NCBI RefSeq assembly: GCF_019837165.1
Contig: NZ_JAGYHC010000001.1
Span: 2,976,001-3,040,000, forward strand
Direction: 5' to 3'
Length of the DNA: 64,000 nucleotides
DNA from: Virgibacillus sp. NKC19-3
GTDB taxonomy: Bacteria > Bacillota > Bacilli > Bacillales > Amphibacillaceae
This document shows, one piece after another, positions 49,036 through 58,802 of the stretch. A model generated the notes under the pieces. That model searched no databases. It saw nothing but the letters and a program-made list of their open reading frames with translations, and was not told the origin of the DNA. Position 1 is the first letter of the stretch, and the number at the start of each line of letters is the position of its first letter. The translations under genes were made by a program, and so were the position numbers.

Positions 49036-49866
49036 TTATTCATCAAAACTATCCGGATTCGAACCAGTTCGTTCATTTTTATTTAAACGATTGATTTTTT
49101 CCATTTCTTCCTCCGTTAATGAAAAGTCAAAGACATCCGCATTCTCGATAATACGATGTTCTGTGACAGATTTCGGAATGGTAACCACGTGATTTTGCAG
49201 GTCCCATCGTAAAATGACTTGTGCCGGCGACTTAGCATACTTCTCTGCGATTTCTACGATTGTTGGCACATCGAATATTCTTCCTTTTTTAAGTGGAGAC
49301 CATGCCTCCAGCTGTATGTTTTCTTTCCTGCAAAATTCATGCAGCTCCATCTGAGTTAAATGTGGATGATACTCCACTTGGTTAATAACCGGTTTCACCT
49401 CACAATCCGAAAGCAAATCTTGCAAGTGATGCACATGAAAATTACTTACACCAATAGCACGGACTTTCCCATCTTTATACAATTTTTCCATTGCCTTCCA
49501 GGTTTCCTTGTAAAGGCCTTTCACCGGCCAATGAATTAAATACAAGTCCAGGTATTCTAAATCCAGTTTCTTCAAGCTCGCTTCAAATGCCTGTAACGTC
49601 TGCTCATACCCTTGATCATCATTCCACACTTTCGACGTGATAAATAAATCCTCTCTTGGCACACCGCATTCGTTAATGGCTTTTCCTACTCCTGTTTCAT
49701 TATCATAAAAGGCTGCCGTATCAATACTTCTATACCCATGTCTAATCGCTGCGCCTACGGCATTTTCTACAGCGTCCCCATTCTCAACCTTATAAACGCC
49801 CAATCCAAAACCAGGCATCTTCACGCCATTATTCAGTGTGATCGTGTCTTGTAAATGATCGATCAT
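49036..49866 (-). CDS. Aldo/keto reductase (YtbE/YvgN-like)
   Basis: 276-residue NADPH-dependent reductase of small aldehydes such as glyoxal and methylglyoxal. Motifs: GFGLGVYKV, YRSIDTAAFYDNE with catalytic Asp and Tyr, LYLIHWPVK with His, GVSNFHVHHLQDLL and the NADPH site ITIPKS-like VVTIPKSVTEHRI. Start at 49866 follows AGGAGG; the longer ORF upstream is rejected. Confidence 0.93.
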   Translation of the reverse strand: MIDHLQDTITLNNGVKMPGFGLGVYKVENGDAVENAVGAAIRHGYRSIDTAAFYDNETGVGKAINECGVPREDLFITSKVWNDDQGYEQTLQAFEASLKKLDLEYLDLYLIHWPVKGLYKETWKAMEKLYKDGKVRAIGVSNFHVHHLQDLLSDCEVKPVINQVEYHPHLTQMELHEFCRKENIQLEAWSPLKKGRIFDVPTIVEIAEKYAKSPAQVILRWDLQNHVVTIPKSVTEHRIIENADVFDFSLTEEEMEKINRLNKNERTGSNPDSFDE

Positions 49867-49947
49867 AATTAGCCTCCTATTTATAGGTCCATTTATATAG
49901 CATTGTATCATTGGAAAAACAGCCAACACAGGCTCCAGTTTCTTCGT

Positions 49948-50250
49948 TTAGTGGTGATGGTGTCCACCTTTTGACGTATTCGTAATTTCAAACCCTCGGT
50001 TGTCCACATAAAAATACTTAATCCAAACACCGTCTAAGAAATCTTCTTTTGTATCAAGCAGGATATCAATACCCTTATCTGTTTTTACAATTTCATCATC
50101 TTCGGTTGGAGTATCAAGCTTTAGATCAAAATGGGCATGATCCCCATGATTTTCCGTAACGTAAACACGAATCATCTTCCCTTCGGCTTCTTCCATGTCC
50201 AACATCTTTTTCAATTCTTTCGCAGCATTGCGGTTAATTTTACATTGCAT
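49948..50250 (-). CDS. HesB/IscA-like (Fe-S biosynthesis domain) protein
   Basis: 100 residues of the HesB-like fold (INRNAAKELKKMLDMEEAEGKMIRVYV...FDLKLDTPTEDDEIV...GIDILLDTKEDFLDGVWIKYF). The three Cys of true IscA/SufA are absent, so it is not an obvious cluster scaffold. The C-terminus ends GGHHHH, a natural His cluster that could bind metal. ATG at 50250 follows GGGAGA. Confidence 0.78.
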   Translation of the reverse strand: MQCKINRNAAKELKKMLDMEEAEGKMIRVYVTENHGDHAHFDLKLDTPTEDDEIVKTDKGIDILLDTKEDFLDGVWIKYFYVDNRGFEITNTSKGGHHHH

Positions 50251-50326
50251 AGCTATATCTCCCATCTTTCGTAAGTCTTTTTTTTATTATCTCATGTTTA
50301 TCGTTAAAAATAAAAAATCCAGTCCG

Positions 50327-50767
50327 TTAGTCCAGAATTTCTTTATGATATGTATCATTGGAAAGTTCTTCATAATCCGCTACAAAATAATAACCATCTG
50401 ATTGCATCGTCCACAATGCTACTGTTTCATCATCAAGTCTCGCTGCAATCAGATACCAGTTCTCATCGTATTTCTCATCCAAATGTTCAATCAAATCATC
50501 CTGTAGTTGCCTGTTACGTAATTCTCTAATGCCCATATTTTTGGTGCCCTGCATATCCTCAACCTCAGTTGCCAACTGTTCCATTATTTCGCTTAAATGT
50601 TCATCAACATCTGCATCATTTTCTGCAAAAACGGCACGGACATAATCCTCATCGCCCTTCAACGCTGCATTGTAAATATCCTCAACAACTTTCGCAGACG
50701 CCTGGTTCAAGCATCCGCTTAAAAGTGAACTAAAAATGACAATGAATATAGCTACCTTTTTCATCAT
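50327..50767 (-). CDS. Small lipoprotein of unknown function
   Basis: 146 residues. Signal peptide with lipobox LLSGC (C19), then an acidic, mostly helical domain rich in Glu and Asp. GAGGG lies before two tandem ATGs. No named family recognised. Surface-anchored by prediction. Confidence 0.75.
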   Translation of the reverse strand: MMKKVAIFIVIFSSLLSGCLNQASAKVVEDIYNAALKGDEDYVRAVFAENDADVDEHLSEIMEQLATEVEDMQGTKNMGIRELRNRQLQDDLIEHLDEKYDENWYLIAARLDDETVALWTMQSDGYYFVADYEELSNDTYHKEILD

Positions 50768-50939
50768 ACTTCCCTCGTTTCATGCACTGCTATGTAGAAA
50801 TATTATATCATAGACCGCGCCCCACTATTATTCAATTATTTCAAAGCTGCTTTTCCCCATTTTCTAAACAAATCGGTTCTAAAAAAGAAGATCCAACCAT
50901 AGGCTAAACAGTTGATAATTAACAAAAGGAGGCGATCCA

Positions 50940-51395
50940 ATGCCAAGCGGAATGCATCAAATAGAGCTGGACATTCCCATTGAAAATGTCTGGTCTTTTG
51001 TAAGTGATATGGATAAATGGGCTCCCCTAGTACCTGGTTACGTGGATCACAAAATGATAAGCCATAAACAATCCACCTGGACTTTCAAAGGAAATATCGG
51101 AGTCATGGAAAAAGTCGTCAGTCTAAAAATAGACATTATCGAGTGGCAGGCACCTACAAGGGTCACCTTTCATTTAACCGGGGTAAATGAAAATGTCACA
51201 GGCGATGGCTATTTCGAAGCAAGCACTGTAAAAGGAAGGCGAACTAAAATGACTGGCTATCTTGATATCACTGCCAAAGGCATGATGAGCCCAATGATTA
51301 ATCCTGTTTTAAAAACATTAGTGCCGAAAAAAGGAAAACAATTAACAGAGGCAATTGGAAGACGGATGTACGCGATGAAAACGGTAGCTACATAA
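50940..51395 (+). CDS. SRPBCC/CoxG-family protein
   Basis: 151 residues of the START-like helix-grip fold: IELDIPIENVWSFVSDMDKWAPLVPGY at the N-terminus, and a long C-terminal helix (TLVPKKGKQLTEAIGRRMY). Similar to CO dehydrogenase subunit G-like proteins that bind lipids or hydrophobic ligands. No cox genes nearby, so the name implies fold only. AGGAGG upstream; ends at a terminator. Confidence 0.85.
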   Translation: MPSGMHQIELDIPIENVWSFVSDMDKWAPLVPGYVDHKMISHKQSTWTFKGNIGVMEKVVSLKIDIIEWQAPTRVTFHLTGVNENVTGDGYFEASTVKGRRTKMTGYLDITAKGMMSPMINPVLKTLVPKKGKQLTEAIGRRMYAMKTVAT

Positions 51396-51410
51396 AGCAT
51401 GGAATATCAG

Positions 51411-51450
51411 AAAACACGGATCTCTGCGTTTTTTAGAAATCCGTGTTTTT
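51411..51450 (+). terminator. Terminator after the SRPBCC gene
   Basis: AAAACACGGAT pairs with ATCCGTGTTTTT over an AT-rich loop; T-run follows. Converging gldA may use the other strand. Confidence 0.8.
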
Positions 51451-51467
51451 ATCAGGTGATACTGTTA

Positions 51468-52556
51468 TTATTTACTCAACTGATCAACAGCAAGAATAGC
51501 TGTAGCGACATCATCAGCTGTGATGTCCGGTGAGAGATTTCCCATTGTCTCACCTTCCTGCGTAGCAGCCTTACCAACTTTAAGCAATTCATCGTAAGAA
51601 AATTCATCTAAATGCATTTCCTTTAACGTTGTTGGCATGCCCAATTTCTTATAAAAATCAACATATTTAAGAAGCTCATCTTTCGGATGCAGTTCCAACA
51701 TTAGATGGACAAGTGTACCATAAGCTACTTTCTCACCATGAGAAAGATGATGAATATCGCCTTCCAGCACAGTCAATCCATTATGAATCGCATGCGCACC
51801 AGCCAAGCCTCCACTTTCAAATCCTAAACCGGACAGTAACGTATTTGCTTCAACGACTGCTTCTACATGCTTTGTAACAAGCCCTTCCTGTACTGCTTGA
51901 TATGCTGCTTCGCCATAATCAAAGATGGTTTTCTCGCAAGCCTTGGCAATTGCTTCGGCTGCAATGCTTGTTTTACCACCTGCCATGGCATCTCCATTGC
52001 TTTTAATCGTAGCTCTGGCTTCTACCCATGTAGCCATCGCGTCGGCAATACCTGCAGCGAATAATGCTGCCGGAGCTCCAGCTATAACTTTTGTATCAAC
52101 TAATACCAAATCCGGATTTTTATCATAAAACTTATAGGACTCAAACACGCCCGCTTCACTATAAATCACAGATAGAGCACTGGTTGGAGCATCTGTAGAA
52201 GCAGTGCTTGGAACAATAACAACAGGAACCTCAAGTCCGTCAGCGATACCTTTTGCAGTATCAAGTGTTTTACCTCCACCGACACCAACTACGACATCAA
52301 CCGAATTCTCTTTTCCTTCTTTTGTTACCCGATCCATTTCAGTAAGCGAAGCCTCGCCATTAAATTCAACATAATGATAATCCATATTTGCTGATTTCAT
52401 GCTTTTTTCAATGATCTCTCCAGTAATTCCCCAGACGATTTCATCCGAAAGAATCAGCGGCTTCTTCCCAATATCCTTAACATATTCGCCAATATTCCTT
52501 AAAGCACCTTTACCTTGAATATACTTGCTTGGTGAGGTGAAAATAATCTCTGACAT
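51468..52556 (-). CDS. gldA: Glycerol dehydrogenase
   Basis: 362-residue NAD- and Zn-dependent dehydrogenase oxidising glycerol to dihydroxyacetone. NAD loop VVGVGGGKTLDTAKGIA, PSTASTDAPTSALSV, zinc ligands Asp in AAGIADAMATWVEA and His in GLAGAHAIHNGL and LSHGEKVAYG. ATG at 52556 follows AAAGGAG. Its product is the substrate of the dhaKLM kinase at 18-20 kb, giving the cell a second glycerol route beside glpFK. Confidence 0.95.
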   Translation of the reverse strand: MSEIIFTSPSKYIQGKGALRNIGEYVKDIGKKPLILSDEIVWGITGEIIEKSMKSANMDYHYVEFNGEASLTEMDRVTKEGKENSVDVVVGVGGGKTLDTAKGIADGLEVPVVIVPSTASTDAPTSALSVIYSEAGVFESYKFYDKNPDLVLVDTKVIAGAPAALFAAGIADAMATWVEARATIKSNGDAMAGGKTSIAAEAIAKACEKTIFDYGEAAYQAVQEGLVTKHVEAVVEANTLLSGLGFESGGLAGAHAIHNGLTVLEGDIHHLSHGEKVAYGTLVHLMLELHPKDELLKYVDFYKKLGMPTTLKEMHLDEFSYDELLKVGKAATQEGETMGNLSPDITADDVATAILAVDQLSK

Positions 52557-52711
52557 GTCATCCACTCCTTTTCATTGTAAACACTCATATATGTGATAGA
52601 CTTCACAAACTCACGCTCGTCTACGCACAGCTTTCTTCTAAGTTTCCATTTTATCTATACCCTTTTTTAAAGATATAAAACATCCGTAAATAAATAGCGA
52701 TATCCTCTCCC

Positions 52712-53032
52712 TTAGGAATGTCTCCCGCTATGGATTGTTTCTTCTACTTCCGTCTCAGACTTCGTATGGTCATGGATATCACAATAATACACAACTGTTT
52801 TTATTCTTTGGTAAATCTTACAGGTACGAGTCTCCCGAATAAAATTTTTCCAATATGTATATTCATGCGAACCGGTCTGAATCGTATTGTAATCCGTGCT
52901 GTATTCTTGCCAGTTGTGTTGCTCGTTATCCGCTTCTGTATCCTGCTCCATTACCTCAGCCCCTGCTTCTGGCAAGTCAATTGGAAAGGAAATCATAAAC
53001 GCGAGACCAATTACTAAAAAAAGTTTTTTCAC
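52712..53032 (-). CDS. Small secreted protein, unknown
   Basis: 106 residues from GTG 53032 (VKKLFLVIGLAFMISFPIDLP), with a signal peptide likely cut after AGAE. The mature part has two Cys (C in TRTCKIYQ and VVYYCDIHDH), which may pair. No family recognised. A GTG a few codons earlier (53044) is the alternative start. Confidence 0.55.
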   Translation of the reverse strand: MKKLFLVIGLAFMISFPIDLPEAGAEVMEQDTEADNEQHNWQEYSTDYNTIQTGSHEYTYWKNFIRETRTCKIYQRIKTVVYYCDIHDHTKSETEVEETIHSGRHS

Positions 53033-53314
53033 ATCAATCACCACTTTTGATCGGTTTCATCTTTCTTTAGCTAAGTTCCCCTGTTTTTGTAAAAATATAC
53101 CGATGATCCCATTATCCAAAAAGCGACTCACCGGTCCCTGCAAAAATATCCATTATATTTACGGCATTTTTCGCTTGATGAAACATGAAAAAAGTAGTAT
53201 TATTTTTATTGGTTGCTGAGAAAGTTTTAAGGTTTTCATCCTAATAAGATGGCATTACAAGGTTTGTAGGAAAGCAACGAACGCTTTTGCAAGTCCCCAT
53301 TTTTATAATATTTC

Positions 53315-53390
53315 GCTGGTGTAGCACAATTGGTAGTGCGCATCACTCGTAATGATGAGGTTGGAGGTTCAAGTCCTCTCACCAGCACCA
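53315..53390 (+). tRNA. tRNA-Thr (anticodon CGU)
   Basis: Acceptor GCTGGTG pairs with CACCAGC; the T-loop is GTTCAAGTC; the anticodon loop CTCGTAA gives CGU, reading ACG. The CCA end is encoded. 76 bases. Confidence 0.93.
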
Positions 53391-53399
53391 TGTTATAAT

Positions 53400-53489
53400 G
53401 GAGAAGTACCCAAGTCCGGTTGAAGGGGATGCACTCGAAATGCATTAGGGCGGACAACCGTCGCGTGGGTTCGAATCCCACCTTCTCCT
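53400..53489 (+). tRNA. tRNA-Ser (anticodon CGA)
   Basis: Acceptor GGAGAAG pairs with CTTCTCC; long variable arm; T-loop GTTCGAATC; anticodon loop CTCGAAA gives CGA, reading TCG. No CCA is encoded, and position 73 reads T rather than the usual G. It follows tRNA-Thr by nine bases. Confidence 0.92.
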
Positions 53490-53516
53490 TTTACATATGT
53501 TTCGGCTTCGTCCAAA

Positions 53517-53542
53517 GAAGGGAAAATTCCCTTCTTTTTTTT
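53517..53542 (+). terminator. Terminator of the tRNA-Thr/tRNA-Ser unit
   Basis: GAAGGGAA/TTCCCTTC stem followed by eight T's. Confidence 0.9.
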
Positions 53543-53590
53543 ATCTATTAAAACGACGAATATAGGAATGCGTAAAAGAGCCATGGATCA

Positions 53591-54552
53591 TTAATTTTCA
53601 ACATCGAATCTATTTTTTATCCGAATAACAATAAAACGTATCAATAAGAATACAATGCCAATAGGAGCAACAAATAAACTAACATGGAATAAAATAAAGT
53701 CGAACATAAATAGGAATTGTTCAAGAGGATATGTAAACCCTTTTTGCTTATCTATTCGATGTCTTAACTTAAATCCGAACAACCAATCCATTAACACTTT
53801 CGCAAAAGGATATAGAAGGAAGCTTACGATAATGTAAAATAAATAATTGCCATTTTTACTAATAAGTAAATAAAAGAATACAAACGAGAGCGCAAATATG
53901 AAAAAGCCATACCCGTAAGATTTCAAAAAGTATGAACGATTGATAGATCGATCGACCCGCGGTTTTGGGTCATATTTTTCCATAAAGTCCGTTTCTTCAT
54001 TTTGTTTTTGCGCCGTTTCCATGATGGAAGGTCCGTTGTTTTGTTTTTGTTGCATAATGCGATCTAACGCCTCTACTAATGCAGAGCGGTCTTGCTTTCG
54101 AACGGCTTTTGTGTTCATGGTAAATAGAGAAAAACCAGTTACGCGATTCATGCATAATCTCACTTTATTATGAAAGGACAAATGATTAAAATAACCCCCT
54201 CGTTATATAAAACAATTTCGATGAGGCTTTGAAATGAAACTTCAGATACCTTTATGTATGCAATATCCGCCAAATAAATGGTTGCTTCACTTTTCGTAAA
54301 CGAATCTAATTGAAGATATTCATCCGTTATCGTGATATAAGGATAACCTCGGACCATTTTCAATATATTCGCAACGGCAAAGAAACTAAATAATACCATA
54401 ATAAACAATGCCAAAGCGATAAATAGTATAGATTCTGCTATATATGCGAGACGCACCATTAGAGCGCCAAAAGCGACAAATAATAATGAAAAAATGATTC
54501 CGGGAAAAAGCTTCCCTTTTGAATGATAAAACTCCATTTTATTTTCGATCAA
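53591..54552 (-). pseudogene. STM3941-like membrane protein with extra C-terminal membrane domain, single-base frameshift
   Basis: The 5' frame (TTG 54552, after AAGGAG) has two membrane helices and YPYITITDEYLQLDSFTKS, as in STM3941 family proteins. It runs out of frame after IEIVLYNEG. The 3' frame continues LSFHNKVRLCMNRVTGFSLF and ALDRIMQQKQNNG, then adds a segment with four more helices. One extra G in the run GAGGGGGTT near 54199 joins them as Y-N-E-G-G-Y-F-N-H-L-S-F-H-N-K. Function of the family is unknown. Confidence 0.75.
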
Positions 54553-54903
54553 ATGAAAAACTCCTTACAATTAGAAATACAGACAGGAGAATTTTCTGTG
54601 AACTAATCCCACCACTTGCCAGCTTTTCGCCTGAGCTTCACCCTTCACATGGTTGAAGAGGGAGACTTCTTTCAGACATACTCTGGTTATGATTTGTGGA
54701 ACTCCTATTCCATAAGATGGTTCCATTGTATGGTATGTACACAATCGTTTATTACCCTTTTGGGGGATTGAATAAACTAATGACAAACTTCCCCTCATGC
54801 AGGTTAACATTCACCCCTAGGTCTGAGCCAATCATGAAACCTATTGACTCTCTATCTCATAATAGCAAGTTCTATCTGCCCCATTTCCGTTCCAAAAGTA
54901 GTG
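54553..54903. other. Gene-free stretch, possible mobile-element remnant
   Basis: No intact gene. On the minus strand an 80-codon frame (54810-54571) and the sequence AAGTGGTGGGATTAGTTCAC recall the right ends of TnpB-type (IS200/IS605) elements in Bacilli, but the match is from memory and weak. Nothing else identifiable. Confidence 0.35.
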
Positions 54904-55850
54904 TCAAATAGAATACCAATATACCCCGTCCTGTACTTCTCTTTCACACTCCCCTTCATACCTAAAATATTCCAGATGCGCTAACGTCTCCCCAATAGCA
55001 AACCGGGTCTCATGAATGGTGAGTTCCTTTTTGAAGAGCTTCTGACAAGCTTCGTAAACCGTATCTCCACCACTAATAGCATCGAGCGCTTGCACAAGTC
55101 GTTCGTTATGGTGGGATTTTATCTCATCAATCCGCTCATTCGCCCCGTAAAATGGCTCCCCGTGCGAAGGAATTACAAAATCGGCATCCCTCTTCCTTAT
55201 CTTTTCCAATGAATCTAAATAATTCTTGAGTGGATTTGGCTCGCCATGAAACCAATACGAAATATTCGGCGTAATCTTCGGCAAAATATGATCCGTTGAG
55301 AGCAGCGTATTTGTTTCTTCATTATAAAAATTAACCATGCCATCAGCATGACCTGGCGTGAAAATCACCTCATATTCATATTTGCCAATCGGGATCCTTT
55401 CCCCTTCCTCAAAATAGTGTTCCACGTTTGGATATGGTGTGACTAGGGGATGAAATCACTTGTATTATTGATCATTTGTGTGGCAATCTTATTCGGAATT
55501 CCGGCTAATGCATAGTGATCCTGGAGCTGATTAATAGAATTCTCCTGCCATTGTACCATCGCGGTCTCCGCATCCACCTTGGTCATGGATACACGTGCAC
55601 CCGTTAATTCCTGCAGTGCACCTACATAACCAAAATGATCCGGGTGGTAATGCGTCACTAAAATATCAGTCACCTTTTTTCCCGTAAGCTCCTCTGTCCA
55701 TCTGTTTATCGTATCTTTATTATGTAGTCCTGCATCAATCACTTTCCAACCATATTCTCCTTCCGCAAGAAAACAGTTCACATGGTTAAGGCGAAATGGG
55801 AGATCAAGTTTTATGAGCTTTAATCCGTATTGTTCCAACAAATCAATCAC
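54904..55850 (-). pseudogene. MBL-fold metallo-hydrolase, single-base frameshift
   Basis: Zinc hydrolase of the glyoxalase II/beta-lactamase fold. The 5' frame (GTG 55850; a TTG a few codons later is possible) holds the metal motif THYHPDHFGY. The 3' frame, from 55425, holds VIFTPGHADGMVNFYNEE, LLSTDHILPKITPN and VIPSHGEPFYGA. At the join, ATCCCCTAG would read I-P-L-V-T-P-Y-P-N-V-E-H-Y if the C run near 55447 had five rather than four C's. Substrate unknown. Confidence 0.88.
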
Positions 55851-55965
55851 ATCCTCACTTTCTTTATAACCTAGTATCTTTCTTCTTTATCTGAAAGACG
55901 AAAAAACACAATCAATAATAGGGTATTTTAGGAAAACAGCTGCATTTTTCTTCCCCTAAAATCTA

Positions 55966-56957
55966 TTATTCCCTTTTTATTATATCTTCCTTTTCACTAC
56001 CTGCCAATTGACTTTTCACATCGTTATAGGAATATGCAAGCCCCTCTACAATTTCAGCTACGGATTGCACCTTGTGAATCGTTCCGATCCCTTGACCAGC
56101 CCCCCATATATCTTTCCAAGCCTTGGCATTTGGCTTGGCTAATTTCGAAAAATCTATGCCCGCTTTCTCTTCAAGCTTATGAGGATCCAACCCTGCCTTT
56201 TCGATACTTGGAATAAGGTAATTAGCGTTCACTCCACTAAAGGCATCCGTATAAATAATATCATCCATCGTTGAGTCGGTAATCATCTCCTTATAGGCAT
56301 CTTCCGCTGAGCTCTCTGTCGATGGAATAAACCGTGAGCCCATGTAAACCAAATCTGCCCCTAAAATTTCAGCTGCCAAAATATCTTCACCTTTTGACAT
56401 ACCACCAGCCAAAACAAGTGGTCCATCCCAGAATTCCCTTACTTCATGCAAAAATGCAATCGGATTTAACACCCCAGCATGCCCACCTGCACCGCTGGCA
56501 ACCAGGATTAAGCCATCTGTTCCCTTTTCAATTGCCTTCTTAGCAAATGTCGTATTAATAACATCGGAGAAAACAATCCCGTCATATTCATGTACCATTT
56601 TCACAACAGGGCTCGGATCACCCAGCGATGTAATGACTATAGGCGGCTGATATTTTTCGATTAGTTTCAGATCCGCGTCAAATCTTTTATTCGTCCGATG
56701 GCTGATAAAATTAATGGCCCATGGAGCTATTTTTTTCTCCGGATTTTCTTGTTTGATGTCCGCTAATTGTGTGGTAATTTGTTCCATCCATCCTTCTAAA
56801 ATAGCATTTGTACGTGCATTCAAAGCTGGAAAGGATCCAATAATACCGGACGCGCAAGCATTAATTACCATATTGGGATTAGAGACTAAAACATGGGTGC
56901 CATCATGATAGGTAGTTGAAGAGATTCCTTTATTCGTTGAAGTGCTGATTTTTGCAT
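55966..56957 (-). pseudogene. Nitronate monooxygenase / 2-nitropropane dioxygenase family, single-base frameshift
   Basis: FMN enzyme of the NMO/FabK-like family. Starting at ATG 56957 after GAAAGGAA, the first frame reads LPIMMAPMF and hits TAG. The second frame, from 56871, continues MVINACASGIIGSFPALN, LVASGAGGHAG and LAGGMSKGEDILAAEILGADLVYMGSRFI. One more T in the run ATGTTTTAGTC gives MMAPMFLVSNPNMVINACASG, the expected N-terminus. Probably oxidises nitronates or a related flavin substrate. It sits next to a thioesterase, ADH and thiolase. Confidence 0.9.
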
Positions 56958-57004
56958 GTTATCTAGTTCCTTTCGTTATTGGCATGGAAAAAAAGCTGAT
57001 CTCT

Positions 57005-57421
57005 TTAAGAAAACGTGCATTCATCCCTCTCTCCTCCTTGGGAATCTGCTTCAATATTTGATTTCATCCGTTCGGGTATTACTGTCGGTTTCTGTTTGCG
57101 CACATCAAAATAAACAACCGTTGCTTCCCCTTTAGCGATCATATCTCCCGATTCCTTCTCAACCATTTCCGTGCTCAATGTGACGCTCGTCCTCCCTATT
57201 TTTACCACCTTCGTATCAACCTCCAGGGTCTGTCCGAAATACCCTTGCCTGATAAAATCACATTTCGCAGAAGCTAGAATAAATGTAAATTGGCCACTTC
57301 GAAAATCTGCACCCCATGTTTGTAAAAATTCAATCCGTGTTTCCTCCATATATTTGAAATAGCTTGTGTTATTGATATGGCCTAACATATCTGTCTCTCC
57401 AAACCGTACTTTTATGTCCAT
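57005..57421 (-). CDS. Acyl-CoA thioesterase (4HBT hotdog)
   Basis: 138 residues of the 4-hydroxybenzoyl-CoA thioesterase type: VRFGETDMLGHINNTSYFKYMEETRIEFL with the catalytic Asp/Glu region, and CDFIRQGYFGQTLEVDTKVVKIG. Likely splits acyl-CoA in the neighbouring acyl metabolism cluster. Substrate length unknown. Confidence 0.9.
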   Translation of the reverse strand: MDIKVRFGETDMLGHINNTSYFKYMEETRIEFLQTWGADFRSGQFTFILASAKCDFIRQGYFGQTLEVDTKVVKIGRTSVTLSTEMVEKESGDMIAKGEATVVYFDVRKQKPTVIPERMKSNIEADSQGGERDECTFS

Positions 57422-57525
57422 ATTTGGCTCCTCCTCACCTAATCAACTGCATGATCCCTGTCAAAATCACAGCTGCACATTTGTTAAACCCTTCAGAAAG
57501 CTTTTTACCGAACCCATATTTCTCC

Positions 57526-58650
57526 TTAAAATGTAATAATGATTCGCGAAGATTCTCCTTTAGCCAATTTATCAAATCCTTCATTAATTTCATCCAGTGT
57601 GATCTTTTCCGTCACTAATTGATCTACTTGTAGACGATTCCGTTTAAATAGGCTAATAAACCGCGGGATATCCCTAGCCGGAACACAACTCCCGACATAA
57701 GATCCTTTTAAAGATTTTTCTTCCGCTGTTAAACTCACATACGGAAAAGAAAAGTGATGTTTCGGGTCAGGTAATCCTGTTGTTACCGTCGTTCCTCCAC
57801 GCTTTGTTATCGCGTAGGCAACTTCCATAGCCGGTACGGCACCAGCTGTTTCAAATACATAATCAAGTCCACCACCGGTTGCTTCACGGATTTGATCACT
57901 ACTATTTTCGTCACTGGAGTTAAATGTATCGGTTGCTCCAAGCTCTTTGGCTTGCTTTCGTTTCTTTTCGTTAAGGTCAACCGCTACAATTCTACTCGCA
58001 CCAGCTGAAACAGCACCAATCAGTGAACTCAAACCAACGCCTCCAAGGCCAACGATGGCAACTGTATTTCCTAATTTTATATTGGCCGTATTCACAACCG
58101 CACCGACACCAGTAATCACAGCGCAGCCAAACAAAGCCGCTTGATCGAAAGCGATATCTTGGTCCACTTTGACTACCGAATTTTGTGCTACCACAGCATA
58201 CTCCGAAAAAGCAGAAACACCTAAATGATGATTAATAACTTCATTTCCCGCATGCAATCGATTCCCACCACTGATTAATGTTCCTGCATTATTCGTCTCG
58301 GCACCTGTTTCACACAAAGCAGGTCGCCCTTCTTTACACGGCAGACAATGGCCGCAGCTTGGAACAAATACACATACAATATGGTCGCCCGGTTCTAGGT
58401 TGGTAACACCCTCCCCCGTTTCCACTACGACACCCGATGCTTCATGACCCAACGCCATCGGAAGGGGTCGTGGTCTGCTGCCATTAATGACAGATAAATC
58501 AGAATGACAGAGGCTTGCTGCTTTTATTTGAATAAGAACTTCGCCTTGTTGCGGTGCATCTAATTCTAATGTTTCGATTTGAATTGGTTGGCTTTTCGCG
58601 TATGGAGTATCAAGTCCTGATTCACGTAAGACAGCTGATTTTACTTGCAT
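57526..58650 (-). CDS. Zinc-dependent alcohol dehydrogenase (MDR, class III-like)
   Basis: 374 residues. Catalytic zinc region AASLCHSDLSVING and GHEASGVVVETGEGV; structural zinc loop CGHCLPCKEGRPALC; Rossmann loop VAIVGLGGVGLSSLIGAVSAGA. Close in build to the class III/benzyl-alcohol type. Oxidises an unidentified primary alcohol or hydroxyacyl compound. It lies among fatty-acid-type genes, and all run the same way. Confidence 0.9.
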   Translation of the reverse strand: MQVKSAVLRESGLDTPYAKSQPIQIETLELDAPQQGEVLIQIKAASLCHSDLSVINGSRPRPLPMALGHEASGVVVETGEGVTNLEPGDHIVCVFVPSCGHCLPCKEGRPALCETGAETNNAGTLISGGNRLHAGNEVINHHLGVSAFSEYAVVAQNSVVKVDQDIAFDQAALFGCAVITGVGAVVNTANIKLGNTVAIVGLGGVGLSSLIGAVSAGASRIVAVDLNEKKRKQAKELGATDTFNSSDENSSDQIREATGGGLDYVFETAGAVPAMEVAYAITKRGGTTVTTGLPDPKHHFSFPYVSLTAEEKSLKGSYVGSCVPARDIPRFISLFKRNRLQVDQLVTEKITLDEINEGFDKLAKGESSRIIITF

Positions 58651-58802
58651 GTAATCTCTCCTTGTTCAAATTTTCTTTTCTATCAACCTTGTTCCCTATT
58701 TTTGCTTTGAAATACCATATTCTATGAAAATTCTTCCATATATTTTCAGAACTTCATTCGACAATATATGATAAAATCCGGGTGTTGCCTGTCACTGAGA
58801 GG

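Noticed and set aside
53236-53584. Minus-strand frames across the tRNA genes
   Set aside because: They are antisense to tRNA-Thr and tRNA-Ser, a common artefact.
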